A stretch of 64,000 nt of DNA, taken from positions 93,002,001 to 93,066,000 of the forward strand of contig CM077597.1 in assembly GCA_039654915.1 (NCBI GenBank), in the 5' to 3' direction. Shown piece after piece: positions 23,302 to 36,105 of this stretch. The translations under genes were made by a program, and so were the position numbers. This stretch comes from Aquilaria yunnanensis. Taxonomy: Eukaryota > Streptophyta > Magnoliopsida > Malvales > Thymelaeaceae. How positions within the stretch are numbered: position 1 is the first letter of the stretch; each line of letters begins with the position of its first letter. The notes beneath the pieces were generated by a model. The model was not told the origin of the DNA and did not search any database. It saw only the letters and a list, made by a program, of their open reading frames with translations.

Positions 23302-26300
23302 TTAAGCGTAGAATTTTTTCAAGGCGTTTGAGTGCCAAGTGTTCTTCAATTCTACGCCTTCGGTGTCGCCAAGCTTGTACGCGCCTTTTCGTACTTCGTA
23401 GCGAACCAGATAGGGTCCTTCCCAGTTTGTGCGAAGTACGCTATGGGATGGCCCTCGGGGTGCGAAGTTGGCCTTTCGGAGAACGAGGTCTCCCTTCTTG
23501 ATTTCTTCTAGCCCGTAAGTTTACGGCCGTGGCCACTCTTTGCTGAACAGCTTTTCTTCTCAGCTTGGCTATTTCTCTGTGTTCGGCCATAAGATCGAGA
23601 TTGGTTCTCAGGCCGAGGTCATTACCACCTTCATCAAATACTTGCACCCGTACTGAAGGTTGAACTACCTCTAGTGGGATAATGGCCTCTGTTCCGAAGA
23701 CGACTGAGAAAGGAGTCTCCCCTGTGGCTTTTCGGGGCGTCGTTCGATAGCTCCATAATACACTTTGGAGTTCTCCTGGCCATTTCCCTTTGGCTTCCCC
23801 TAGTCTCTTTTTCAGGCCATCTTTTATGGCCCTGTTCGATACTTCCACCTGCCCGTTGCTTTGGGGGTGAGCTACTGGGGCGAAGTGCATCTTTATTCCG
23901 AGGTCGCTAATGAATTTTTGGAATCCTTTGTCTATGAACTGGGATCCATTATCAGCTACTAGTACCCTCGGTATGCCAAGTCTGCATACGCTGTTCTTCC
24001 ATAGGAACTTCTGTACTTCTTTTGCCGAGATAGTTGTCAGTGGTTCTGCCTCCTCCCATTTTGAGAAATAGCCCACTGCTACAACCCAGAATTTCATGCC
24101 TCTGGGTGCTGTGGGGAGTGGCCCAATAAGGTCTATACCCCAGACTGCGAAGGGCCAAGGATAGTCTGCCGAAGTTACCATTTCCGAGGGTGTCCTCTGG
24201 TTTTTCGCGTGTCTCTGGCAGCTGCCACATTTCCGGGCGAACTGTCTTGCGTCCTTTTTCAGGGTAGGCCAGAAGTATCCTTGGGGGAGTATCACTGCTG
24301 CCAGGGCATTGTGTCAACCACACATGCCTTCGTGAACTTCTTCAAGGACCATTTCAGTATCCTTTTCATCCACACATCTTTGCAGCGGATTCCCATATCC
24401 CTGCCGATATAACTCTTCATCAATCAGGAAGAAGCTTTCGGAGTGTCTTCGCAGTCTTGCAGCATCGCCGGGGTCTTCGGGGAGCAAATTCTCTGCGAGT
24501 TACCTTTTTATTGGGTCTTTCCATCCCGTTCCCGAGGTCGTCATGCTCAGCACTGAGATGCTCGGAAGGTCTGGCACCTCGGTATATGTTTTCGATTTCG
24601 CCAAGCAATCTGCTTCAGAGTTATTCCGCCGATGTTCCTTCATGATCCGTACGGCGTCAATCTTGGATGAGCCTTGCTACTAGCTCATGATATTTTCCCA
24701 AAATTGGGTCCTTCGCCCCATAATCTCCCGCCGTCTGCCGAACTTGGTAGCCTTCATTACCTCTAGGCCTTCGGGGCCCCTGATAATACGCCTTGAGCTT
24801 TTATGGCCTTCCGTGGCTCATACGTAATTTTGTGTTCGTCATGCTCTATGCCCCACTTGGAGAGCCTTCGCGAATGATCGCAGCCTTCTCCCTGCAAGCA
24901 CCAAGGCGTATATAGCTTTTTGAAGCAAAGGGTACCTGACTTCGGCGCCATGCAGGGACTTGCTGACATAGTAGACCGGTCGTTGCTTTGACCCTTCTTC
25001 CTTCAGGAGGACCGAGCTCACAGCTTTTTCTGTGACGGTGAGGTATAGTTCGAGGGGCTCTCCCTCTCGAGGTTGTCGCAGAGTCGGCAGGCTGGCCAGG
25101 CAGACTTTGAGTTCTTCCCAGGCCTTTTGGCAATCTTCATCCCAAGAATGATTATTTCTTCCGAGGTCGCCTTCCATTTTTGTTGCATTTGTGAGGACTT
25201 TGGAGAAAGGTCTACACCTATCTCCGTACCTGGCAATAAACCTGCTCAGAGAGGTTATTCTTCCGGTGAGTCTCTGCGAATCTTTGACAGTGCCAGGAGT
25301 TCGGAGTTCAAGCAGGGCCTTAATCTTCTCGGGGTTATCGTCGATGCCTCTTTCGGATACCATGTACCCAAGGAAATTTTCCCGAAGTCTCCCCGAAGAT
25401 GCACTTCTCAGGATTAAGGCGGTTCCCGGAGGCTCTGAGCTTTTGGAAGGTTTCCTCTAAAATCTGCAACGCGGTAGCCAGGCAGTTTGGTCTTGACTAG
25501 CATATCATCAACATACACCTCCATGTTTCTCCTTATTTGGTCTTTGAAGACCTTGTTCATCAGCCTCTGGTAGGTGGCTCCTGCATTTTTTAGCCCGGAT
25601 GGCATCCTGATATAGCAGTACGTTCCTCCCTCGGTGATGAAGGCAGTCTTCTCTTCATCTTCGGGGTCCATCCTTTTCTGATGGTAGCCACTTAAGGCGT
25701 TTAGGAAACTTAGGAGCCCATGTTCAGCAGTTGAATCTATTGGTGGCAGAGGGTATGAGTCTTTCGGGTAAGCATCGTTCAAGTTTCTGAGGTCAATGCA
25801 CATCCGGAGTTTGCTGCTACCTTCTTTTGTGGCGATGACCACGTTGCTTAATCATTCGGGGTACTTGACCTCCCTGATAGCCTCAGCATCTAGGAGACGT
25901 TGGACTTCGGTTTTGGCAAAGTTGCTTCGTTTCTTTTGCCGGACAGGCCTTGCTTCCGGACTTACTTTGAGGCTATGCTGTATTATGCCAGGGTTCACCC
26001 CCGGCATATTTTTTGGCGAGTAGGCAAACAGATCTTTATTTTCCAGCAGAAAGGATACAAGATTTTCCTTCTCACCTTCGGCCAAGCTCTTCCCTATTCG
26101 GGTAGATTGACCTGGAACAAGCTCTATTGCTTCCATTTCTGTCTTGGCGAGATCTTCTTCTTTGCCTTTTTCTGGTGCCCTTGCCTCCATTGTTTGCGCG
26201 AGGTTGTTGCCGGAGCTTTTCGCGCTTTCATGAACACCTTTCTTACCTCGGGTTGGTCTATGAACACCTCTGCATCTCCATCCTTGGTGGCGAATGTGAT

Positions 26301-26693
26301 AGTGAAGTACCTCACATCAGGGCGAATATGCAGGTTCCCCATCGCCTGCCTTCCAAGGATGGCGTTGTATGAGGACGGGGCATTCATGACGATGAATCTC
26401 GCCATTGTGGAGGCGTGCAACTCAGCTGCTCTGTTCAGCGAAGTCCCTTTTATCATCAGCGGGAGGTCGATCCATCCGAGGACGGGGACAGGCTTCAGTT
26501 CGCTGCCGGAGATGCCCAGGCTCGGCAGCAGGTGCGAGAATAGGACGTCAGCATTTGAGCCATCATCAAGCAATACTCTTTTGACGTCCCAGTTCCCTAC
26601 TCTCGCCATAATCAGTAGCGGATCGTTGTGGGGGAAGACGACGGTGGAGCCACCTTTGCGAGCCAGCTTTTTTGATGGACTTTGATACTCCAT
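23302..26693 (-). pseudogene. Tat pol remnant (protease, RT, RNase H, integrase)
   Basis: The protease region at 26124-26693 has VLLDDGSNADVLF, the usual D-DG-S form of Tat elements. RT follows, with a TGA where Trp is expected at about 25850 (KYPE-stop-LSNVVIA). In RT motif A the first catalytic Asp reads Asn (SFLNALSGYHQ, near 25715); motif C, VYVDDMLVK, is intact. Frameshifts occur near 25465 and 25377. The RNase H region is broken and partly deleted (24430-24840). Integrase at 23441-24295 keeps CGSCQRH, D55, D115 and E151 (D,D-35-E; numbered from 24295); another frameshift near 23490 moves the C-terminus (WEGPYLVRYE) to a new frame ending at 23302. Non-functional as it stands. Confidence 0.92.
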
Positions 26694-26753
26694 GACTGCA
26701 ATTTCTCTGGCTTTCCGCTTTCTTTCCGAGGATGGGAGCCCCGTGGTGATGGT

Positions 26754-28406
26754 TTAGATAACCCCTGCTGGAGGTGGAGGCCGCTTTTTTGGACTTCTAT
26801 TTCTCCGCCTGTCGGAGTCGTAGTCCTCGTCTTCGGCCCCTTCTTCCTCCATTTTTCTGTTTTTCGGGGATGGCATCCTCAGGTATTTCCGAAGTTGGCC
26901 GTTTTTTATCAGCGACTCTATGTACTTCTTCAGCTGGAAGCAGTCTTCGGTGTCATGACCGTGGTCGCGATGAAACTGGCAGAACTCCTTTGCATTATTC
27001 TTATTATCGGCGGTCATGGCCCTTGGTCGCCGAATCTGCATCCCTTGCCTTTCCAGCGCCATGAGAATGTTGGTCCGTAAAGTGCTCAATGGTGTGAAGC
27101 TTTGAGGTTTCTTTCCTCGCATCCACCGAGGTCGTCCTGCGTATTCGGTAGGATGCCGAGCTTGTTGACTGGACTCTTCGGGGCGGTGGTGATCAGACTT
27201 CGGCGCAGCCATTCTTAGTTCTTCGGCGGTCATGTGCTGTTCTGATCTTCGGTAAAATTCTCCGAGGGTCTGCGGGGGGTCTTTTGAGAACTCGTAGAAC
27301 AGCTGTGAGTCTCGCCGAAGGCCTCGTGTCATGGCAAGGATGCGGATTTCGGGCCTGAAGTCTGGGACGCTCAGAGCTTCCCTGTTGAATCTTTCGACAT
27401 AGTCTCGGATGGTTTCTCCATTCCCCTGCTCTATGTCGAACATCTGAACAGGCATCTTCGCCGTAGGTCGGCTCCCGATGAACTGCTGGGCGAAGGCTGT
27501 GGACAACTCCTGGAACTCTGTGATGGTTCCTGAAGGCAAGGAATTGTACCACGCCGTGGCTGGCCCTGTGAGGGTGACTTCGAAGCACTTGCACATGGTA
27601 GCGTCGTCAGCACCGTGTATTATCATGCTGCGTCTGTACTTCGTCAAATGGGCCTGCGGATCAGTACGGCCATCATAAATCTCCAACCGAGGTATTCTGA
27701 AGTCACCTGGCATGGCTGCCTCAACAACGGCCTGAATAAATGGCGAGCCATCTTCGCAGCCTGTTCCCGTGAGTCTGGCCCAAACGGGTTTTCTGGCCAC
27801 TTGTTTCTCCACTCTGTCCAGCCGTGCTAGTATCCTCTCCATCAGCACTGTGGCGCTAGGGCTTTCTTCAGGGAATGGAGATCGCCGGCGCCTCTTCGGG
27901 GGGCGAGTTCGGCGCTGAGGGGACAAGGACCACGGCTCAGGCGCCGAACTGCTTCGTTGTGAGACTCTCGGTCGCTTGGACCCGGTTTGTCCCACAGGCC
28001 GTTTCCCGAGGGCTATATTTTCTGTGGATGATTCTCCGCGAGGGTCTCCTCTCCCCGAACTGCGATGTGTGGACTTGGGGCTTTTCTCCCGAGGGCGTGT
28101 CGGTGGGGGGGGTCTCTGGGCCTGTGCTTGCTGTGGCCATCTTCGGCCGATCTGCTGGGTCATTTCAGACACGACCGAACGCTGAAAGTCTCTCAAGAAG
28201 CTCATGGTGATTACCAGAGGGCGGTCTCCCTCAGGCGCAGAAGTCCCTGGGAGTGTTTGCTCAGGCGCCGGTTGTATCTCAGGCGCGGACGGGGACTTCG
28301 GAAGCCCCTTGTCCTTAGAACGCCGAGTCTCAACGACGGCGATCTCAGAGCGGGTTCCCACAGAGGGCGCCAAATGATGGCCAAGGGCCTCATCGTTTAT
28401 AGTCAT
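26754..28406 (-). CDS. Tat gag polyprotein, open
   Basis: 550 codons without a break. Residues 1-230 are basic and Pro/Ser-rich with an Arg/Lys cluster (RTRPPKRRRRSP). Residues 236-395 match Retrotrans_gag (PF03732): FRIPRLEIYDGRTDP, GPATAWYNSLPSG, ETIRDYVERFNRE. Near residue 480 a zinc-binding-like stretch reads CQFHRDHGHDTEDC. Gag forms the cytoplasmic particle that packages element RNA. The longest frame begins with an ATG inside the 5' LTR and runs through the primer site; Met68 (28203-28205) is a more conventional start. Gag ends with TAA at 26754-26756 and pol starts separately downstream. Confidence 0.85.
   Translation of the reverse strand: MTINDEALGHHLAPSVGTRSEIAVVETRRSKDKGLPKSPSAPEIQPAPEQTLPGTSAPEGDRPLVITMSFLRDFQRSVVSEMTQQIGRRWPQQAQAQRPPPPTRPREKSPKSTHRSSGRGDPRGESSTENIALGKRPVGQTGSKRPRVSQRSSSAPEPWSLSPQRRTRPPKRRRRSPFPEESPSATVLMERILARLDRVEKQVARKPVWARLTGTGCEDGSPFIQAVVEAAMPGDFRIPRLEIYDGRTDPQAHLTKYRRSMIIHGADDATMCKCFEVTLTGPATAWYNSLPSGTITEFQELSTAFAQQFIGSRPTAKMPVQMFDIEQGNGETIRDYVERFNREALSVPDFRPEIRILAMTRGLRRDSQLFYEFSKDPPQTLGEFYRRSEQHMTAEELRMAAPKSDHHRPEESSQQARHPTEYAGRPRWMRGKKPQSFTPLSTLRTNILMALERQGMQIRRPRAMTADNKNNAKEFCQFHRDHGHDTEDCFQLKKYIESLIKNGQLRKYLRMPSPKNRKMEEEGAEDEDYDSDRRRNRSPKKRPPPPAGVI
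28351..28374 (-). other. primer binding site of Tat element
   Basis: On the minus strand TTTGGCGCCCTCTGTGGGAA follows the LTR end directly; a TGGCGCC start is usual for plant Gypsy primer sites. Confidence 0.75.
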
Positions 28407-29253
28407 GGTGACTGGTGGAGAGACTTCTGCGAGGAAGAACGCCTGGTGGAACGGACAGCCCGAAGGGGAGTGCCTGAAAGCTCAGAAACAAAGGGTTAGG
28501 AGGCCCCCGGAGTGTTTTTCCGGGGGGGGAGCCTCCGACGCCCAAGTCAGTGGTGGCTGAGAAAAGGCAGAGGAAATAGCACAAAGGGCTGAAGGGTCTC
28601 GCCTGATAGCTTTCTCAGAGTGTGGGAGCCGTGTTTGGCCAACCAACCAGCATCCTGCCCAGTATTAATTCCTGGTATTTAAAGGAGTGCCTAGCCCGTT
28701 CAGATCACGACACATGTTCGGTCGGATGTTCCCTGAGTTTCTGGGCGTAGGAGACAGATAACTGGTAGCAAGTTGTCCTGAGCCACGTGCTGAGATGGGC
28801 CATGATGTGATTCTGATGGCGTCCGTATGTCAGAGCGCCTATTCAAGCGACTTTATGACGTCTGCGAAAGGACGTGTCAGAGGCTTCCTTAAATGCTTCC
28901 ATAAATGCTCCTGCCGTACTCCCGAGGTCCCTGGGTGAGGTCGTCCTTTGGTACGGACAGAGCCTCTTCGGGAAACAAGCCCTCAGTTCGGGGGTTCCCA
29001 GTTTCAGGGAGTTCCGCCTTTGGGGATATCATGTTCGGCTCGCTATGTCTGGTGCCGCTTTTCCGAAGGCGATGTGTTCACAACCTTGGGGGGCGAATAG
29101 TGTCCTCGGGGCTTCCTGGCGTGCCGGGCTCGGAGCTCTTCGGCTATCTCCCGAGGTGCCTGATCGCACCTTTTCTTGGGTAGCGCCAGCTTCTTCTGGC
29201 CATCATTGTGGCAAGGAGTTCGGCCAAATAGAGGCGATAGCGTTTGGCTATCA
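28375..29253 (-). repeat. 5' LTR of Tat element
   Basis: 879 bp, same length as 18727-19605. On the minus strand a TTTAAATACC block (about 28670-28685) could be the TATA element for genomic RNA. Confidence 0.95.
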
Positions 29254-29258
29254 GGGTG

Positions 29259-31500
29259 CATATAAGTTTGAGATGTATGCACATAGTTGTTACTTGAAGT
29301 TAAAGCAACTAAAGGTTTATGTCTTGGCTTATTTGAATTATGTTTTCGTTAATTACCGCGGCACTATTTTCGATGATGTTTTAATTTAATTATTATTGCA
29401 TAGCCAAGACAATGCATACATATTTCTTATGCAGGGTAGGCTAAGTAACAAGTTGCATAAGATGATTTAAGGTACTTCACGAGTAATAACTAGCCAACTG
29501 TAACCCAAGTGGGATCATAGTTCCCGTAAGAGCCTACCAGTGTTAGTAATTTAGGGCACTAGGGCCCTGTTCCGCCACAAGATCCCTCTTCTAATAGCAA
29601 GTTGAAATTCAAATGTTTCCAGAAGTAGCAGTGCCACATTGCCAAATTAGGGGAAAAGGTTGTGCCGTGTTGCTAAAAGTGTCAAACAATGGTGTTGTTT
29701 TGTCATCCCTTGGCACTGCATCACCAATCAACATTTGAGTTCCAGAGACTCCTTAACATTGGTGTCGTGTATCTAAGGAGCGGCGGTAGGTCACTAATGA
29801 CAATTTGCTATGTTGACCTTTCATACCCAAATTTTGCTCCACTTGCTCTTATTTTGCGTTGGCACTTCCGCAATACTCTTTATCCAACATAAAAAAGGAA
29901 TAACAAAAAAAATATTAGAAAATGTTGAGTGAGTTGATTGTGTCACAGGTCTTTACCCATAATCCCATCTACGTCATATAGGACCCTAGGAACCTTGCAC
30001 TAAATTAGTGTTAGGCCTGTACAAATTGCTCCTTAGTGGACTTGCTAATTGATTAAATCCTTAATACAATATTGTTTTATACTATGCCTTACTATGGCTG
30101 TAGGTCGAAGATCATAAAAAAAATATACATACGGTGCAGCTGACCAGCATTTCAAACACATGCATTTATATAAAATATATTGTTATACACTGTGAATTCA
30201 TACAAGCTACGAGGGAACATAGCTAGGGAACATAGCCAATAGTTCCATAGCATTTACTAGAGACACAAGTTCCACACATATATATACATCATACACAAAA
30301 GTGTTATACATATGCTACACATTAAGAATCTTGGGATCTAATCCCTCTTGAGCTACACTATTAAAAGAAATACCACTAAGTGCTCAGGTATCCTCTGCTC
30401 TTTGACTCTATACCATAAAAGTTGGTAAGTTAGTACTCTGAGTAATTAAGAACCTGCAAGAAAGAAACATAGAAAAAATAGACTATAGCAAATAACTCAT
30501 GCACACCTAGTATCAAAATACTAACAATCAGTTCTTTTATTGGTTATTAGCCCCAGGTCCATCAGTATTTGCACATAAAATACATAAGGTATGTGAGAAC
30601 AAAAAGTTCCCAGTAAGAGCTATAACCTGCAAGAAAACAACTATATAGGACCATACATATTAGTCATAAAGATGTCAATATATGCCTAGTGCACTTGAGA
30701 TCAAGTCATAGTGCTAGGAACTCGTATTATTGGCCAATAATTATGGGAATAGCTAATTCCCATCATTTCTTTACTTATTAGTCCTACAATTGACAAGTCC
30801 AACTTATCCATACAAATACTGCTTTGAAAGCTTCTTAGTATTTGTCAATATCCCTTATTTTATGTGAAAGAGTGAACTATTTGCTTATTTAAATGCAAGT
30901 ATTCGTGCTAGCATTCTAAGGTTTTATGAGTGGTTGAGGACACCTCCCCCTCTTAGGTTCACCCAAGCCTTAGATCATCATGGTGACCTTAGGTATCTTA
31001 GGTTCTCAACCCATCATACTCTCTATAAATTAGGCCATATTAAGGTTCATTTTTCCTATAGGTACAAGCTTACAAATATGCACATACATATTTCATATGC
31101 ACTTCATAGTTTAGCTTCTTACCAAACCTAATCACATAAGCTTTTTAAATAGCCATCAATACTCAATTTACATGCATGTTAAATTCATCAATAATTCAGA
31201 CACTTGATATACAAGTATCCGGCAAAATTTATTTAACACATAAGCATACAATTCAAGTAACCCTTACCTTAGATAACGTAGTTTGCAAGCTTCAAGTACT
31301 TAACCTTTTGTTTCGGTTTCAAGCCAAACCTAGGACCCCTTTTAGTAGCTTATTCCCAGCACCTATATCGATCATTTTAAGCATAATTTAGCAACTTTAA
31401 CACATGGAAAGAATCCACAAGACAAGCACCAATAGCCTAGAATTTTCTGTCCATAGTTTGCCTATCTTGTGGTTTATTACAGTTTTAATAATACAAAAGC
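29259..31500. other. unassigned repeat-like DNA
   Basis: It continues the DNA interrupted at 18726 and is itself interrupted at 31505 by the next element. No recognisable coding region; several splice-like and CAGTACT/ACTGAG-type motifs suggest old retroelement sequence. Confidence 0.35.
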
Positions 31501-31505
31501 AGCCC

Positions 31506-33882
31506 TGTTGACACCCAATTTCGTCCGGACATGAAAAAAAAAATTTTAAAAAAAAATTAATTAAAAAAAATTATTATTATTACTATTATTATTATTATTA
31601 TTACTAAAATTTTTTAATTAGTTTAAAATACATTTTTTTTTGTTTTGTTTTGTGAAGATTTGATTTAAAATGATATATCTGTGTATATGTGAATGTTTGA
31701 AAGAAAAAAAGAAAACTCCATAAAAATGACAAAATTAAAAAGTTTGAGGTAAAAATGACAAAATTGAGAAGCTTTGGGAAAAATTGACAAAATCTGAAAG
31801 TTCTAAGAGCATTTGGTAGTTTGTCACATCAATTTGGGGCCAGCATAACCGTTCTGGCCCAAATTAACAGAAAACCACAAAATTGTTAAAATCAGAAGCT
31901 TCAGGAACTTATCCAGAGTCTGAGAGACGTAAAGGACTGAAAATGTCATTTTACCAAATTAAAAGATAAGTTTGAATTTAATTAATTTTTAATTATGAAC
32001 AGTCCAGCACCCCTTCCCCTATAAATATGGGTCCAAATCTGTGTGTTAACACAGAAAGGGGAGAAAAAAAAAATAAATCAAGCTTAGAGCTCCATTTTAA
32101 AAAAAAAAAACAAAAATTACAGATTAGGTTCCTAGCTCTCCTTCCTTTCTCCAGAAAATCCCAAAATTTTGGCCTTTTGACGCTTTAGCCATCTTCTTCC
32201 TACTTCCGTTTCACTTCTCTCTCTCTTTCCTGCACGCTGCCCGTCCGCCATTGCCTCCACGCCTCCCCTGCCGTCGTCCCGCCGTCCGCCATCGCCCCCA
32301 CGCCGCCGTCGCCTTCGCTCCCCTCCGCCGCATCTTTTCCCTTCTCCTCCTCACCATCGCTCACCTCCTCCGACGCGTTCACCGCCGTCGCCGCCTCTCG
32401 CCGGCCGCCGCCCTCGCCTTCGCTGCCATCGCCACCGTGCCCAGCTGCTTGCCCCCCCTCGCGCGCTACGCCGTCACGCTCTGTTTCCTTCTCCAGAATT
32501 CAAATTTTAAGTTTTAAGGGTAAAACCCCTACTTAATCCTTCATCTTTTCATTTACTTCACTTGAGTCACTAATCTTCTTTTTTTCATCCTTTGCAGAAA
32601 AAAACTAATTACTGACTCTTTTATCTTTACTTGTTTATCTATTATTGTTGTTATTATTACTAACCTTTTTTTATTGTTGTTATTAATTAAACTAACCTCA
32701 CTAACTCGTATTATTATTACTATCATTAACTCACTAACTTACTAACTATACTAACTTTTATTGTTATTATTATTATTATTATTAATTGCTAACATAACTA
32801 ACTTTTATTGTTATTGTTATTATTATTATTAACTACTAACATAACTAACTTCACTAACTTTTATTATTATTGTTGTTATTATTAACTCAACTAACATTAT
32901 TAACTTTTATTATTATTGTTGTTAACAATTAACTTAACTAACTTTGCTAACTTTTATTATTGTTATTAACAACTAACTTTGTTATTATTATTATAATTAT
33001 TGTGGATGGCCAAAAAGCCCCACTTTATTATTAATTGTTTTCTTTAAGTGGTTAAATTTATTTCACTTTTTAATTATAATAAAAAATAATAAAAAGAATT
33101 TTATGTGAATAATTAACTTCATTTTTAAGGCTAATAAAAAAATCATTTTTAAAAGCCAATCTTCTTTTTATCATTTTTAAAACACATGTTTTTATTTCTT
33201 TAAAAACAACAAAAAGATAATCTTTTATTCCTTTATTAAAATTATTAAACAAACATAATTAAATAATTACAAAAATACAAATCATTTCTTTTTAAATATA
33301 TCTTTAAAAGTAGTAATAATTAAAATTTAATAAAAATCCAATAAAATTATGATTAAAATTAGTAATTAATTAAATAAATAATTAATAAAAATTAAACTCC
33401 ATGTCCAAATGATCCGCCAGGATCCACGGTTTTGGAAAATATCAACTTTTTAATTAAATAAATAAATACAAAGATAAAAATCCATATTTACGATATGGAT
33501 TAAATTATTTAAAATTTCATCAAATTCCGTGTCCGGGTGACTCGGCAGAGTCCATGGTTCGGAATTAAAACTTCCGTGTCCGGGTGACTCGGCAGAGTCC
33601 ATGGTTCGGAAATATCAAAATTTAGCCAAATTAACTTAAAAATCCACATTTCGACATAATTCAGTTAAAATTTCTATTTTTGAAAATTAACTGAAAATTA
33701 TTTAAATGCAAAGCAAAACAAAATTAAAATCAACTAAGGTGCCAATTTTGGGCGCTATAACAAAGTTGTTTTAGCGTAACCGTACTCCCGATCTCAAAAC
33801 TCTCGCAGACCAATTTTAAGGTGACCAATTGACCTAGGTGAAACAGATTGGTGGCGACTCCAGAAAACCCAACGTTGCTACA
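31506..33882 (+). repeat. 5' LTR of cargo element
   Basis: 2377 bp. It contains a TATA-like CTATAAATATGG (about 32020), a CT/CCG-rich leader (32210-32470), AT-rich trinucleotide tracts (32640-33000) and a local tandem duplication at 33524-33612 of GTGTCCGGGTGACTCGGCAG that is single in the right LTR. Confidence 0.93.
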
Positions 33883-33884
33883 GC

Positions 33885-33904
33885 TTGGCGACTCCACTGG
33901 GGAC
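33885..33904 (+). other. primer binding site of cargo element
   Basis: TTGGCGACTCCACTGGGGAC lies just after the LTR end; the same TGGCGACTCC also occurs inside the LTR end at 33872. Confidence 0.7.
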
Positions 33905-34639
33905 ATGACGTTAGTGAGTTGAGCCTAGAAGTTGATTTATTTTGATTTACTTTGCTTATTATATGTGGATTTATATATTATATTTACTTAGATAAACATG
34001 CATAATGCATTCACAATATGAAGCTCTATACCCGAGCTTCCTCAAATCGAACATGTTCTTTCTAAGCGGAATTGGTGTTGTTGTCCTTGTGAGGCCATGG
34101 TCTCCAAGCCTTCACCGGTTTCAAAGTAGCAAAGTAGTGTATTGCCTCCTGTGACGGTTAGTCTCTGCATGGGCCCACGAAAAGCTACGACTCGAATTAA
34201 TCCTTTCCTTACATAAACCCTAGAGGGTAAGGAATTGGGCTGTCACTATAATTTAGTGATGGGATTCGGGAACTACCCTCAGCCTTTTAATAAACCACCC
34301 TATGCATATAGAACTCCCCACATAACCATAGAACTGACCACAGTATTCCTCCTATTTACCAACGCCATAAGCATGTCCTTGTTATGCTATGTTGTTGCTC
34401 TACACTTTTATTTTCTTCGTGTCTTATATTTATGGTTTTAATTCATTTTTCCATAATAGTTCATGAGTTGTTAATTGCTATTTAACTTGTTAATAACCTT
34501 ATTTTTCTTTTGTTATACTTCCGTTCTGTGCAATTATTCTTCATGCATCAAAACCACGCATCAAACTATGCTAACTTTTTGGTCTTTCTAATAATAACTA
34601 GAAGTCTTGAAGTTTCACGATAGTTGATAATCAAGCTCA

Positions 34640-34830
34640 CTCATTGCATACATCCATTACATCAATCACATGCATATAAAATCTGATAAAAATAATCTCA
34701 TTGCATGCATTCCATTACATCAATCACGTGCATATAAATTTTGATAAAAACATAATCTCATTATGTATTGCATACATCCATTGCATCAATCATATACATG
34801 TAAAGTCTAATAAAATGAATCTCACTTTAA
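34640..34830. repeat. tandem repeat of about 60 bp in the leader
   Basis: Three units share CATTGCAT(A/G)CAT, CATCAATCA and AATCTCA; they lie before the gag start. Confidence 0.8.
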
Positions 34831-34884
34831 AAAGGTAAAATTGGATCTCAACACCAATATCCAACTCGGCTCCAAACAAGACTA

Positions 34885-36105
34885 ATGGCACAGCAAGCCG
34901 AAGGTCGTCTCACAGATATTGAGTCCAAGATGGAAAACATGATAGAACAAATGAAACAACTAATGGAGTTGATTAAGGGAAAAGCAACTCAAGTTCTTAT
35001 CAAAGAACCACAAGATCTAACCTGTCCTCCCAAATTCACTCAACAATAGGTCTCAATTCAAGAGAAACCCTTTCACGACCCAGGCCCATCTGATAACACT
35101 CATCTAAGGCACTATCCAATTTTTGAAGAAAAGAAGCCCCCTATTTAAAGAAGATGAGGATACTCAAAAACTCGAGACCATAGAAAAGACACTTCGGGCC
35201 ATTAAAGGAGGCACTGTATTTGGATCTCTTTCGGTGAACGATCTTTGCTTGATGCCAGACGTTGTGATTCCTTCAGAGTTTAAGATGCCAGACTTTGTGA
35301 AATACGTTGGAACGAGTTGTCCCATTACTCGCATTACACTATTTCTATGAAAAGTACAACCACTCTTAAAAGATGAGAAGGTGTGGATAGCACTTTTTCA
35401 AGAAAGTCCTACAAAGTCAACACTACAATGGTATCTAAGTCAAGGCCCAAAGAACATTAGAACATGGAATGATCTCGCCCAAGCTTTCATCAGAAGTTAC
35501 AAGCATGTTATGGACTTGGCCCCAGATCGCCGAACTTTCCAAAATATGGAGAAGAATGAACAAGAGACCTTTAAGGAATATGTACAAAGGTGGAGAAACT
35601 TCTATGATAGAAAGAGAACTGATCACCCTGTTTATCCAAACACTAAACATACCATTTTATGAAAAACTAGTTAGGAACACTTCAAGTAGCTTTTCAAATA
35701 TGGTATTATCTGAAAAAAAAAATCGAATTTGGAATCAAAACAGGAAAGCTGGTCGATTTTTCAATTGGAGGATCTTTCAATGAAAGAAGCGGAGCTGTCC
35801 GAAACATCATCTCCAAGTCATATGGTTCAATACCACTCACATTACAAGTGAAAAGACATCCTATTGAGACTATAATCTTCAAAGCTCCCTCATCATTACC
35901 ACATACCATTCATGGGAAGAAAGCTACTCAAGTCGATTCAATTTTCACAAGCTACAAACCTGCTATCACCCATACTAATGGTAGCAAAGATCAAGTGGCC
36001 TTCTCTTCCAAGATGGTATGACCCAAATGCCAAATACCATATAGGCTTAATTGCGCATCTAACTGAAAATTGTGTGGCATTGAAACTCAAGGTCCAACAC
36101 TTTTG
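34885..36105 (+). pseudogene. gag remnant of cargo element
   Basis: From ATG at 34885 the frame gives a short coiled coil (DIESKMENMIEQMKQLMELI) and stops at 35047. Further on VWIALFQESPTKSTLQWYL and ETFKEYVQRWRNFYDRK are the Retrotrans_gag core of Tat/Ogre-like elements. The last part keeps a zinc-binding-like WYDPNAK ... ENCVALKLK segment (36013-36104). At least three stops and several frameshifts break it. The usual protease and pol do not follow. Confidence 0.85.

Larger units (their letters stand above)
18727..29253 (-). mobile_element. Tat-type Gypsy LTR retrotransposon with antisense gene
   Basis: A 10.5-kb element with two 879-bp LTRs and 5-bp duplications GGGTG (18722-18726, 29254-29258). 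Gag and pol lie on the minus strand, so the right LTR is the 5' one. Order on the minus strand: 5' LTR, primer site, gag, protease, RT, RNase H, integrase, tandem repeats, then an antisense multi-exon gene, purine tract, 3' LTR. An extra antisense ORF near the 3' LTR is known in the Tat/Retand branch of Gypsy. The LTRs differ at about 13 of 879 positions by eye (about 1.5%), so it is young. Gag is open; pol has stops, frameshifts and a lost RT catalytic residue, so it would need a partner's enzymes. Confidence 0.93.

Noticed and set aside
25900..26685. 261-codon plus-strand ORF within the Tat pol
   Set aside because: Lies opposite the protease/RT region, which has clear motifs; no family recognised in this direction.
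32251..32517. Arg/Ala/Pro-rich ORF in the 5' LTR leader
   Set aside because: CCG/CTC low complexity; the matching place in the 3' LTR differs by insertions that change the frame.
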